DNA of 64,000 nucleotides from Diplosphaera chodatii (lineage: Eukaryota > Chlorophyta > Trebouxiophyceae > Prasiolales > Stichococcaceae): positions 238,973 to 302,972 of the forward strand of contig JAALGY010000002.1 of assembly GCA_032358165.1 (NCBI GenBank), in the 5' to 3' direction. Shown one piece after another: positions 1-11,900 of the stretch (its first letter is position 1; each line of letters opens with the position of its first letter). Made by a program: the position numbers and the translations under genes. Under the pieces are notes generated by a model. The model worked only from the letters and a program-made list of their open reading frames with translations, was not told the DNA's origin and did no database searches.

Positions 1-632
1 AGTTTGCAATAATACAGCAGTCACGCAACTCCGGTTCATAAATTACTGGGCAACTGTCAGACGCCTTTCTTGGCGTTTTGCCAGCCCGATTAGTGTGCTG
101 TCGACCCAGCAATGTAAACGGGATGGTTGGTGGTGAACGCAGTTTGGTGATTGGTGTTTTGATCACTGGGAAAGCTGACATTACAGGCAAAATCTGCATA
201 GCAAACGCATCCATTCCACTGAGCACGAGGAAGCTGTGCTTGGCGACCAAAGCTCTGCTCCCCCGACGGAACCCGATGGCATGACGACTGTCCACTGCCT
301 CTGGACATGTGTAAGATCGGGGCAGAAGCCTACCGGCAGTGCATTGTTGACCGCTCGCAGGCCCGACAGCGCACGGCTGGCGCCGCCTCGGGAGGCTGTC
401 GCGTGCTTGCCCTTGCGCGTCAGCGTCGCCTGCGGACCACAGCGGGGCTTGCACCACATGGGACCAGAGAGCACCTGAGGAGATGGATGTTATGCGGTGT
501 GACATACCATCTCAGGGGAACTATCAGGCGGCGTTCCGGGCGTCGATCATCCAGAGCGCTGCCGCATTCCAAGCAGTGTGCATGTTTTGTGACTTGGGGA
601 CGTGATTTGGCAGGGTCGGGGAAGGAGCCTAC

Positions 633-3600
633 CGGCGGCTCTATGCCCAGCAGCCTGTCCTCCATCAGCTGCACATCCACGTCTACATTGCAGCCGGCAA
701 CCAGCGGCTTGGCGACGCCCGGGCTCTCCAGCCGTGCGCATGCCGCCGTCCACGCCTTCTTCAGGCCGACATCTGCCAGCAGCCTGCGGTGGCATGCACC
801 ATTGGTGACCACAATGTATATGCACAGCTGCTGTTGCTGCAAGGAAGGTAGAACTGGATCACAGCGGGGCCTCACCTCTTGCCGTCCTCCTGGCACACGC
901 CGGAGCGCAGCAAACAAGCCACAGTGTACTTAATGTACCTGCATAGCACGCAGCACAGATGGGTCACCACCTACAGCATGATATGAAATGTAGATGATGA
1001 TTGCTGTACATCATCTGAACGTAAGGTAAGAGATTTGGCCACAGTCTGGTGAGGCCATGGCCACTCGGTGGCCGAAGAGTTCGGGGACTGAGTGGGAGCC
1101 TGTACACCCTGATTGACTGCACACATAGCACTGGCAGCAACGGCGCAACTCTGTGCATTTGAAAACGCTTCCGCAGCTGCATTGCGACTCAATGATGCAA
1201 ACTGCTCTAGATGCTGTCCGTGGTTGTCAGCAGCTCAGAATGATGTCAGTGGGCTGCAGCATCAGGCGATTTACATCTGCAAAGCAGGGTGCCACCTGTT
1301 CTGATGCACAGCAGCACGTGGACGCGGCACCGGGAAAAGCATCAGCAGGCACAGGGGCACGGAACAGTCGGGCTCGTCGGGTGACACTGACTCACCACAC
1401 TGTCAGCCATGCCGCAACCACCTCCACCACCTCCGTAGTGCGCTCCCAGTTGTCCCGCAAAAGCCTGAGTGCATTAGACTTGGGCCGCATGCCGACGGCG
1501 ACAGCCCAAAGATTCAGCACGCTCGCCGCCCGCTTTGCACCGACCTTGGCCAGCACCGCCGGCAGAAAGGCGACCAGACCCACGCTTGCAAGGGGGTCGA
1601 AGCTGTCCTGCATCACTTCTGCCTGCAGGCATGGAACTACAGGCTGTGTTACACCCTGTGCTCCAGGCGTCAGGCGCCAGCACACACAAACTATGCAACA
1701 TTCATACACACTGCAAGATAGTGCTCTAGGCAACGTTTGGTCTGGGTTGTTGCCAACTACGTCGAGTGTAGTACACTATTGTGTTTGCAAGGCTGGTACT
1801 TTCGTGCCGCCTTTTGTCACACATGATGGGAAATGCTGGCGGCGCCGCCCTGCGCCTGGGTTCGCAGCCAGTGCTGGACTCAACGACCATCTAGAATGTG
1901 GTGACTGACACAAGCACTCGCCTTATCTGTCAGCTCCTGCGCATAGTTGTACAGCCTTGCGCATCCGCTGCGGCTTGCAGGCTTCGCGGCTTGCAGCCGC
2001 CTCCTTGGGCTGCGAGATAGCAGCGCACACGGTCAAGCGTCGTCTGATTGACAGGTTGGAGGTGTGAAGTGCACGATGCAGCAGAAGCCAATCGATCCGC
2101 ATGCATGCAAGGCGCACAGATCGCACCAAGAAGGGCTCAAACACCCCGTTCACAGCGGCCTCATGACGCTCCAGGACCTCCGCGACCCCCACCAGGAGGC
2201 GCGTCCGCACAAGGAATCGACTGTACTGGGGTACGGTGAGGCTCCGCAGGCCAAGGGTCTTACATAGAACTTTGTCCGCCACCAGCGCCACCACCGCCGC
2301 CTGCATGCGACCTTTCAGCAGGTGATTATTGCGCACACCGCCTGTAGGCGCGCAGCACATGTCCGCCACCAGCGTGTCCCCACCTTGACGTCGTCTGACG
2401 CAGCCATGTCGAGCAGCATCCTGACCCGGGTGACGAGGTTACTGTTGGTGGTCCCGCCGCCCCGGTTGAACCACCTGAGTGCATCCATAGGCCGGCACCT
2501 TGGCGCAGGCCTTCTCCAAACCATCTTCCAAGAGCATGCAAGCCAAGCCAGACGGGTCCTCCAACAAGCACTGCAATTCTGCGCACCTGATCACAAGCTC
2601 GTCCCCCAGGATGGCAGTTAGCTGCGTGCAAAGCGCAGCGTCGCCCGCACACAGCTCCACCAGCTCCGCGTCCGCCCCGCAGTGCAACAACATCTCATCC
2701 ACCTCGCTGCGGAAGCACCTTGCGACAGCAACGATTCACAAGGTGATCAGACCCAACGCAAGACGACTCGGCTGGTTGCAGTGGGGCTTTTAGGACTGCC
2801 ATACAGTGGCGTGACCCATGAGATGCTGCAGAGATTCCAGTGCTCGTAACCCTGCGCTGCTGCATGTGGTGAACATGCCCCGTTTCTGCAACTGAGCAGC
2901 AAGGCGTGGTGGAGCAACCTCTTGCACACCTGCGGTAGGCGGCCGCCATGTCCTCCTTTGCCGGTCCTGCCTTTGCCGCGGCCTGCTGTGCCACCTTGCC
3001 CGCGAGGATGATGCCCCGCGGGTTGGCGAGGCGGGCAACCAGGGCATGCATCGTTGACCCGATGATCCCGTCCGGAACCTGGGCAGCAGCAGCAGCAGCA
3101 GCAGGGTGAGGCTTTGCCAAGCATGCTGCCTTGGAATCATTTCTATCAATGCCAAAGCAGCTGATGAGTGCAGTTATGACCGACCCGCAATGCATCCACC
3201 TCGACATGCGGGTTTCTGAAAACAACCAAAAACGCTAGTTTGGAATTCAGATGAGCAGTACGTTGCCCTTGAGTGACTAATACTGTGATATATGGACGAG
3301 CACCAGCTCATAGAAGCAGTAGCTTCGCTGGCCCCACAGACACTAGCAGAACAAGCCTAATCCAGCTTTGGTAGACAAGGCAAGATGTCAGCGGCAGCAG
3401 CAATGTGTATGTGTGACCGCATGATGGCACACTGCTTCCGCGCCGACGACCGGCAAGCAGCGTCTGGTGCCGGTGAGACAGAACGCACGGGGCAGAGGTC
3501 TTCCTGGAAGTCCGAGTGGGTGATGTACTCTGGCACGAGCCGGCTGTAGTCCGCCATCATGTGCGCCTGCGTGTCTGGCGTCTGCTGGCGGGCCTGCAGC

Positions 3601-4391
3601 GCCCGCCACAGCCCCGCAGCAGTGGTGCCGTAGGCCGAGTGGGCGCCATACGCCAGCGCGTCGATGGTGGCCGCTGCGGCGGCCACTGCGCTTGGCATGT
3701 GCGGCAGGTATAGCGCTGTGATTTTTGCGTAGACGGGGCCCGTTCGCATCGACAGGGCGACCTGTGCATCAGTGAATGTGCCACCGCATCAGTCTACAAG
3801 ACGCGCTGGTGACTGCTTGGAAAACGGCTGCAAACGACATGCTGTTCATTCAGCAGCTGCCACCCACCGCCACTGCGGCATTGCCGATGACGATCCGCGG
3901 CTTTCTGCCGCGGCAGGCTTGTAGTGCCTCGGCGTGCTCCGGGCCTGCCCCAGCCAACACTGCATCCTGTGAGTCAGAAGGGAAACACTGCTTAGGGCGC
4001 TCCGTCCGCGGCCTTTGGTTGGTGTTGTGTGCAAGAGTAGTGCAGACCCGCGCGCATTGATGCATGCACGGCTCACCAGCAGCTGCTGGTACGTCGTCCG
4101 TCTGTCGGCGGCTGCCGGAGACGGCTGTGCTGCGTCATCAAGCATGTCGCCATCGCGGTCGAATAGGAGGGCGATCTCGGGCTCTGGGCCCGCGCCGTCG
4201 CGGCCGTTCACCCCATTCTGCTGAATGACCGCAGCATTGCTGTCGGCCCAGGCGCCGCAGCTGTCGAATGCCGCAGTGCGCGTGCATTGATCGACATCTA
4301 TGAACAGCCCGATGCAGTCCTCAGCACCTGGCACTTCAAACGGCTTGCGGCTTTCTTTGCCGGTCTTCTGCAGCTCCATGCACTGCCCCAT
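633..4391 (-). CDS. Multi-exon gene of unknown function (gene A)
   Basis: I do not recognise the family. Reading down the minus strand, exon 1 runs from the ATG at 4391 to 4077 (105 residues, acidic), exon 2 is 3966-3868, exon 3 is 3761-3489, exon 4 is 3078-2930 and exon 5 is 2718-2475. All are bounded by AG/GT signals, and the phases agree from one exon to the next. Further coding-like exons with good signals lie at 1622-1396 and 783-633. The product is rich in Ala and Leu, consistent with an alpha-helical, possibly repeat-type protein; no catalytic motif is visible. Around 2,310-2,475 the frame breaks: the only apparent gap would be an intron of about 35 bases, so this part may hold a mis-assembled exon, a very short intron or a frameshift. 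The 3' end is not fixed, and a further exon below 633 is possible. Confidence 0.55.
3083..3104. repeat. (GCA)7 trinucleotide microsatellite at a splice acceptor
   Basis: Seven GCA units plus one G. On the minus strand this is a CTG tract that ends four bases before the AG acceptor of exon 4 of gene A, so it sits where the polypyrimidine tract should be. Confidence 0.9.
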
Positions 4392-4598
4392 GTCGCATCA
4401 CAAGACGGTGGGCGCGGCGCGATCACTTGTGCGTCACCATCGGCATCGATGACTCGGTAGTTTCGGCAGTGATCACACCCTAGGCGCCGCGTCCGTGGCT
4501 AGAGTCGCGGTGCTGTTGTTTACTTGTGTTGTGTCCATGGCGTGTTACAAATAGCTATTAGATAGTGTCGCAAACAAGGATGCAGGGATGGGGTGCCC

Positions 4599-6482
4599 CT
4601 ATGCTACCAGACTTTGCAGCATTGCCACCCATACACTGGACACGTGCTGGTGGGCCCGGGTGGGGGCAACAGCAGGGTCCAGGTTGGCACCGACAGCTAG
4701 CCTCCCTGGCATGCACTCGCTGCCTTCCAAACATAGTCCATGCAGCCCCATCGAAGCAACCTCAGCATACCACACCACGAGCAACAGTTGTTCCTATGCC
4801 GGTTGCGGCGCAGCCAGTCAACAATGGTGCCAGTCAACAACGATGGCATCTCAAAGTTGGCGGGCATGCTGACTATAGCTGCAAGACCCAGCCAGGCGCT
4901 GTTGTCTCCGCGGCAGATCATGTGCCCTGCTGTCTGTGTCCGACGACTCTACACGGCACACGCACCCATGTTGGAGCATGCCCGGCACTGCACTTGTGCA
5001 TGGCATGCCGAAGCGAATTCCAGGGGCACAAAGTCACCTGCCGTGGATGACAGCCAGGCCCCACGCAAAGTCACCATATTCCAGGCGCCACTTGAGCGCC
5101 TGCCTTATGCGAACACGCAGGGGCAAGACGTCACTCGATGGGAAGCTGTCGGCGGACGTGTCAAGCATTACATCCGTGGCGGCGGCATGCTAAGCCTGCT
5201 GACCTGTTGGTGGACAACAGGCGGCATGGAAGGTGCCGCACCATGCCAGCTCACCCGCGGCTGACGGTCCTGCAGACGTGCAGAGCCAGACCCTCAGCAG
5301 CCAAACAGGAATGCCACCGCACTGCCAGGCACAGCAGTCCCTTAGCGGCAGTCGTGCAGCGTCATTGCTTGCTGTCCTGGCTGTGCCATGCCGGGGAACT
5401 CCCTGATTGCGCAGCCTCAAATGCTGCCGTACTACTCGGACAGCCGGCTCGTGTTGCAAACACGGCCGCGGTGTGCTTTCAGAGGCCATGTGCAGGTATT
5501 TGTACCAACCTTGATAGCTCTGCCGTTCACAGGCCTGCCGTGCATCACAACTCCTTGCCGGGCTGCTGATTGCGGTTCGGCAACCCTGCGAAGCGCGATG
5601 GGCACCCCAGACATAGCCGCCGACCTGCTGACCGGCTGCAATCTTGGCATCAATACCAACCTCAACAGCTTTTGGCTGGTGCTGCGCTGTGGATGACCAA
5701 GCCGAAATGTTTCTGAGATGCCAGCACAGCAGCATTGTCGTGGTGTCATTTCAGTTACAACAAGTCCTAGACGTACTCACTCTGGGTCTCGGCAGTGCTT
5801 GGTGAAACGCGCGAACTTTCCCCTACCGAATCATGCTGCTCCATGCACGTCTACACGGCGCGGGCGGCCGCAGCGGCAACAGCTGCCCTTCAGACCTCTT
5901 TCTGCACTCTATACCAGCAAAACCCGATCCCTTGCTATTCATCTGCTACTGGAAAGACGCCTCCAACCACCGGCCGCGGTTTTGGCATGCATGGGTCTGA
6001 GGGAATCACATGATGCTGCAGCAATGTCGCACAACGACTGCTCACATTAGCCACCGTGTGTGTCTGCCGCATTGTTTCAGGATTACACTGCTGCAGTTTT
6101 GCATGCAGGGCATCCGAATGCAGCGAGTACAGGAGCGGACTGAGGTGCCAGCTCATCTGCTCATGAGGGGCCTCGTCGGGAATTAGAGCCTGAAGCTGGA
6201 AGGGAATCGGTAAATACACACTTCGATGCAAGCTTCGCGATTAAGTGCAGCGCCATTATCCACTTCCAAACTCCCTCTATTTCTTTCACCCTTTCAACTG
6301 CTTGAGACCTGTGCTCGCACCGATGTTCGATGCAATGTCAAAATATTCAGCCTGCTCGTCTCCTCGGTTCCGACACCTGGTTCAGGTGTTCTCTGACCCG
6401 CGACCCCAAACCGTGTACACTTGCATCAGCGCTGTGAACAACAGCCGCATGCTCGGCCACGCCAACCGTTGAATCTACGAAG
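4599..6482 (-). CDS. Multi-exon gene of unknown function (gene B), 5' end unresolved
   Basis: Four minus-strand exons have good codon content. Exon 6482-6377 has AG and GT borders. Exon 6195-6046 is 50 residues and ends with AAT|GTGAGC. A third exon starts at 4878 after a TCTTGCAG acceptor. A terminal exon ends in a TAG at 4599. Between 5,200 and 5,700 at least two minus frames stay open and I cannot choose between them. No domain is recognised; the 50-residue exon is helical and mixed in charge. Upstream exons probably lie between 6,500 and 8,000, where a candidate is seen near 6,864-6,933, but good exon-like stretches also occur on the plus strand there. It could be one gene or two. Confidence is in the presence of coding exons, not in the model. 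Confidence 0.4.
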
Positions 6483-8971
6483 CTGCGTGTATCTGCGGCT
6501 CCAACAGCCTGAGGGCTATTACCGTGCGGCATCCATCGGCGGCGCCGCCCTGTCTGCAGCGTCGGTATCAGCGCCCGCTCAACAGCTCCACCACGACGAC
6601 AGCGGGCTTCGGTGCGTCAGAATCGCTGCAACTGCCAACCACTGCTACTTTGCTTCCGCCCCGGCAGCTTCATCCTGCACTGTCCCTGGTTATTGGTGTG
6701 GCTTTGAAACCTGAAAGACGAAAAGCTTGGCACGCAGCAGCAAGGGGCAGTTGCGGCGGTGGCGGGGACGTCGCTTTGGGCACCAGGCGTGGCCATGACC
6801 CTCTCAAGAGAGTTCCAAGGGGACTTGTGGAGGGGTTCAAAGATATCAACAGCACCATCAGATACAGTGCTGCCACTGTGCGGGCCCGCGGTGGCCGCAC
6901 GGACGCCACATGCAGATACGGCCCTGCGGCGCGCTAGGCAGCTACCGCTGGTGCTGCTGTGCCGCCGCAGCGGTTGCGGCTGCCCTGTTGAAGGTGCAGC
7001 ATCTACAGTGGCCACGCAGACCTGTGAACTTGCCCTCTCTGACATGGCTGCTGGATCACATTGCCAACATTGTCAGTATAGCTGCCTTTTTTTGGAATGC
7101 AGCAGCTGCGCTGCCATGGCGCTGCATTATTAGGGATTTCCTATTGAGTTGCGTATGTGTCCTGCAGCGGCAGGCGACAGCGTGCGATGGCATGCTGCGG
7201 ACAACCCAGGCGGTCGCCAGCGGCTGCAAACAGCGGCCTCGGCATCCGAGCCGAGATACTGCCAAGTGCGAGACTTGCAGGATCAGGGGTCAGCTGCAGC
7301 GTCCATCCCAACGTCAATCGCAACGTTCACACATGCCGCATGTAACATTACAGCTGTATTGTGTGTTGTCCGCTGGCAACAGACTGTCGCCTCTGTGCCA
7401 CACCGCACCATGAGCTGCACCGTCTGAGTGCTGGCGCTGCATGCCTGCAGGTAGCATCCTCGGCGGGGGCCATTGGCATTGCCGTGGGATGCGGCGGCAA
7501 TGCCAAAAGCTGCAGGGTTGCCAGCCTACGCCGCCGCCGCCACCTGGAACTGCTCGCAGCGTATGCTGGCGACATGCTGCAGCGAAGCTGTGCCGCGTGT
7601 GCCAGGTTAGTCACCCCAACGAGACACTGTCATTGCTTTGGTACAACCCACATGCACCGAGGACGCGATGGACATCAGTGCAGTCCCCACGGTCTGCTGC
7701 TGCTTCGAGCCAGCTTGGCGACTGTTCAAGACGTGACTGCACCATGTCCACCTGGATATCCACTGCTGCTGACACCGCATGCCCCGGAGTGTGCACAAGC
7801 AGGAGTGGCGGCAGTGATGCGCGTCTAGCAGCACCGGCGGCCTCGCCAGCAACTGACACAGTTGCGAGGAGCGTTCTGCCACTGCGCAGCAGTATGAATG
7901 GCATTCCTGTGTAGTGCAGCAGCGTATGCGGTCCGCCCAGTAGTAGGTCTGTACCCACCCTGTGGCTGATTGACACAGGACGAATAAGGCTGCATTCTGT
8001 CTGCAGCAATGTGATGATGCTGTAACACTGATGTGCAGCTACTGTGGCAGCTGACGCTACGTAGGATATTTGGCCCACCCGAGCCCGCGCTGGTCGTCTT
8101 TTGTCGCTCCCCTGCGGTCTTGAACTGTTGGACCACCTCTGGCGTTTCTCAACGCCACTTTCACGCAAGGATTGCTAGTATACTATCAAGCACGCACTCT
8201 GATCTATCTGTCCACTGTCTGCCTGCATACTACATCCTGCCGGCCATCGCCCCGCCACACTAGCACCAGCGTGGAAGCATCAGCCGTAGCAGTGGTTGCA
8301 TTCGAAAGGAGCCCCGGTGCCCCTGAACCCTTCCCAAACTGCTTCCTGTTTACTGCCGAGACCACGCCCGGCGTGTCATCGCCGATCCTGCAGCACCCAG
8401 CCTTACATTTGGTGTCCCATAGCGCATGAAGCAGACGATTCGTGCGCGTTTGACCGCCAGGCGGCGTGAGGTTGTGAGATTGCGTCCGCACATTTCAATT
8501 GATGTGATGTGACTCCTCCGAAACGATGCCCTGGCGCTGACTGCACGTGGCGATCCTCTCCGGCTAGCAGGCTCTCAGACATCATAATACACAGCTTTGT
8601 GGCACGGCAATCCCAAACAGGGCACCCTTGAGAGTGCCTGCAAAGTGACAGTCACGCAACACATCCATCGATCGTCCTTAGGCAACACTCTGGTGCAGGC
8701 TGTGCAAAAACAGACGCGGCAGTCTACGTGATGAGTGGTAGATGCCCTGGGGCGCACGCGTGAGCACGTAGCAGCCACTGATGGTCTCGAGAAAGGACCC
8801 GCCGGAGCCGCGCCGCCGTGACAGCAATGGTGCAGTATTGAGTATTGCCAACAGCACAACGTTGCGCTTGCTTGTCCCGGACGGCCCCGGATGTTTCAGC
8901 GCAGTGGTTGCTTATCCTGGGCAGGCACCATACTGGAGCAAGCACTGACGTGCTTCTGCCGGTACATGCAG
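6483..8971. other. Region with unresolved exon candidates on both strands
   Basis: No gene can be supported here. A plus-strand stretch at about 7,451-7,605 has a clean AG acceptor, about 50 open codons and an AG|GTTAGT donor. A minus-strand stretch at about 7,690-7,960 is also open. Neither links to a neighbouring exon in phase. The 5' end of the LSD1-like gene should lie in the last few hundred bases. Confidence 0.3.
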
Positions 8972-11900
8972 CCGACGACAGTGATGGCGGCAGGCGGCCA
9001 GCTGCGCCTGCCAAACGCCGCAGCGACGCAGGCGGCCCGCCGCCCAAGCGAAAGTGCGGACATGGACGCAAGGCGGCGTCCGCAGTGAGCGCAACCGGCG
9101 CCGACTGGGTAGAGACCCTGCCGCCAGAGCAGGGCATGCTGTGGAACGAGGCCAGCGGCGATGGCTTTGAGCGTGGCGTCAGAGTGCTGGTCGGTGAGTG
9201 CCTATGGTCGGAGTGCCGTGACTACCCACACTCAGCCCTGAAAACGGTGTGACGGGTGGCTGTAGAGCTGCGTGACTGTGGGGATGACAGAGGTCCAGCT
9301 GCTGAACAAGCATGGAATGCATGCTGGATGCCATCGTTCGTACAGCATCTTTGCATGAGGCACTCTGCATCAAAAGCGCTCCTGCTTGTCGTTCATCAAT
9401 GGCAACAATCTACTCTGCAGGAAAGGACCGGTCCAGGGATGGCTGGCATCCGCCTGGGCCATGGATGGCCAGCGCCAGCATGGCGACCGTCCTTTGCAAG
9501 CAGGGCCTTGACAAGCGCCACCAGCCAGACGGGTGCGCTGTTGTATGCTGTCGGCACAGCAGCAAACCGACGGTGCCGTCCTGCACTGCTGCTGTCGCCT
9601 GTCAAGACGATGCATCCTTTGCGCCACTGCCTCTAAATGCCCCTGCTCACAGGGAGCTGCCGCCGGGAGAGGTGGCCAGCTGCGGCGTTCCCGGGTGGCT
9701 TGGGGTGCGGGTGCAGGGCGCCGAGGACTGGAGTGAGCAGTCTACAGGTGTGAAGCGAAGGCTGTAGCATCCATGTCAGGGTCGAGCATGCATGTGTACA
9801 ATTGCTCTTGGAGTGGCGCGAGAGATGGTCACCTTCAATAATTTGCCTTATGTAGGGCCTTACTGCGCCGTCCTGTGGGATGAAGAGTCCGACCAGGAGA
9901 TCTGCGTCCTGGTGCGGCTCAGTCACGCCAAACCCCGCATGTTCAAAGCAAACTTCATGAGGATGAAGCTGCACTGTACTTGACTGCTGTATGCTCTTGA
10001 TGGCTGCGGGACAGGTGCACGAGGACAACGGTGTGTTTGGCGTCACACATGCACTTGGTCCAAGCAAGCAGGTGGCAGTCTGCCTCGCTATCAGGTAACG
10101 CTGATCCCATTTTCCATTTTCCAACGACAGCGGGACGCGGCCACGGTGAAGGAGGCAGCGCTGGCGTACGATGCAGCGGCACTGGCATGTGCAGCCGGGG
10201 AAGATGTTGATACCAACTTCCCGCCGACGCCTGGACAGGTTCGGCCCTTCACCCGCACATCACTGCTTCAGATCGGGCGGCTGCTTTGCTGTGTGGTACT
10301 ATTTCGATAGTCGACGTGAGCTGCAGGTGTCAGCCCCGCATCCTGGTTCCCGACGCCTCTGCATACCGCAAATGATGGTGTGCAGTTTGTAGTTTCTCAC
10401 TAGTTGCGTTGCCCTTTTAGGGTGGGCTGGGCGGCCTGGCGACTGTTGTGCAGTGTGGGGTTCGGCTTCTGAAGCTCGCACAGCAGCTGGAGGAGGACAC
10501 CGTGCTGGGTGCAGCCTCAGCTGAGGTGGGTCCATCTGGCATCTGCCAGTGTTTGCACCGACCCCAAGGCCACCGTGAGCATGCATGTCACCCTGAGCCC
10601 TGAATGCGTGCTGCAGGAGCTGCGCGGCCGGCAGGACGGCATCCGTGCAGCAATGGCGGCCCCATTCACACAGGAGCACAGTGCTCCCACCATGGCTGAG
10701 CAGCTCAAGTGGCTGCTGCAACAGGTGAAATTTATGTCTTCAGATATCGTAAACCCCAGCCCTAAGATGAAGCACCTGCTCCCCTCAGACTCACTACACA
10801 AGCAATGCAGCAGACCATTCTGTGCAATGTATGTGTGTGTGCGTGTGCAGGCGCGGCAGCAGTGCCTGACTGCATTGATGCCAGACTGGCGCGGCCAACT
10901 GTTCGGTGTCTTTGAGAAGGCGTGCGACGCATGCACCGTCCTCGGTGGCAAGACAGATCATTTCTCGAATGCGGCAGACTGTGCTTCGTGCCTGCGCCTC
11001 GCTGAGTCGGTGAGCATGTCAAGACGTTCTCCTCGCCCAAATCCTTGATCATACGCCTTCTGGTTCCGGGCAGGCTGCATCATGCCCACTGAGCGCCTCA
11101 GTGCTAGATTCAGCTGGCGAGCATTGTCATCGCAGCAGTGCCCCAAGCAAGGGCCTTGGCATCACAACCCGCTCAGACCGTTGGGTTTGCCAGCGCAGGG
11201 GCAAACCCAGCTGGGAGGATACTCCCACGGGTCAAACACCCTGTTTGCGCTGCTGCACGCTGCGCAGAACGAGATCCTCTCGCGAAAAGCTTGTGACGCG
11301 CTGCGCCGCTGCGGTGAGCCTATCATTGCATGCTGTGGACTTTGCTATGGATCACAGTCCTTTCAAGCCATCTGTGTGTTTGCGAATTGCCAGGGAGCAA
11401 TATCCAGCTTGTTGCACGGCTATATTGCAGGGCACGACATGGCCATGGCAGAAGACGCTGCGGACCTGCAGCACCGGGAATTGGCATTCAGCCGCAAGCT
11501 GCACGCCCTGCAGGTTCGTGTCAGCAGCGATCGCCAAGCCCTGCGATCAAGCATCTTCAGGCTGTGTCCTAGGTGCTGCAGCTTGGCTGCTCCTTCAGCA
11601 ACCTCCTGGTGCAGTCACGTAAGGCAGATGCCCACTTCCCTGCCGTGGCGCCGCTGGTGCAATGTAAGGGTGCACCCCTGGAGCAGGCGCCAAGGCCTGC
11701 TGGCAACGGGGAGGAGGCGGTGCAGGAGCAGCAGGGGGAGCCAAACACTGCAGAAGAGGGCGACGATGACCAGCCGCAAACCGTTCCAATGGACCTGCCG
11801 CCCCCGCGCAAGCCCAAGCCCATCCCGCCAGGGTAAGCCAGCCGTGCTCCATGGGTTGCAGCTTATACCGCCAGAAGTCGCAAGCACCCTTGCCAGCGCC

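Noticed and set aside
1..600. Short genes with TTG/GTG starts
   Set aside because: These rely on bacterial start codons, while the splice structure elsewhere shows a eukaryotic nuclear genome.
10015..10124. Minus-strand coding frame 9633-10124
   Set aside because: Open but without splice partners; the plus strand has phase-consistent exons immediately downstream.
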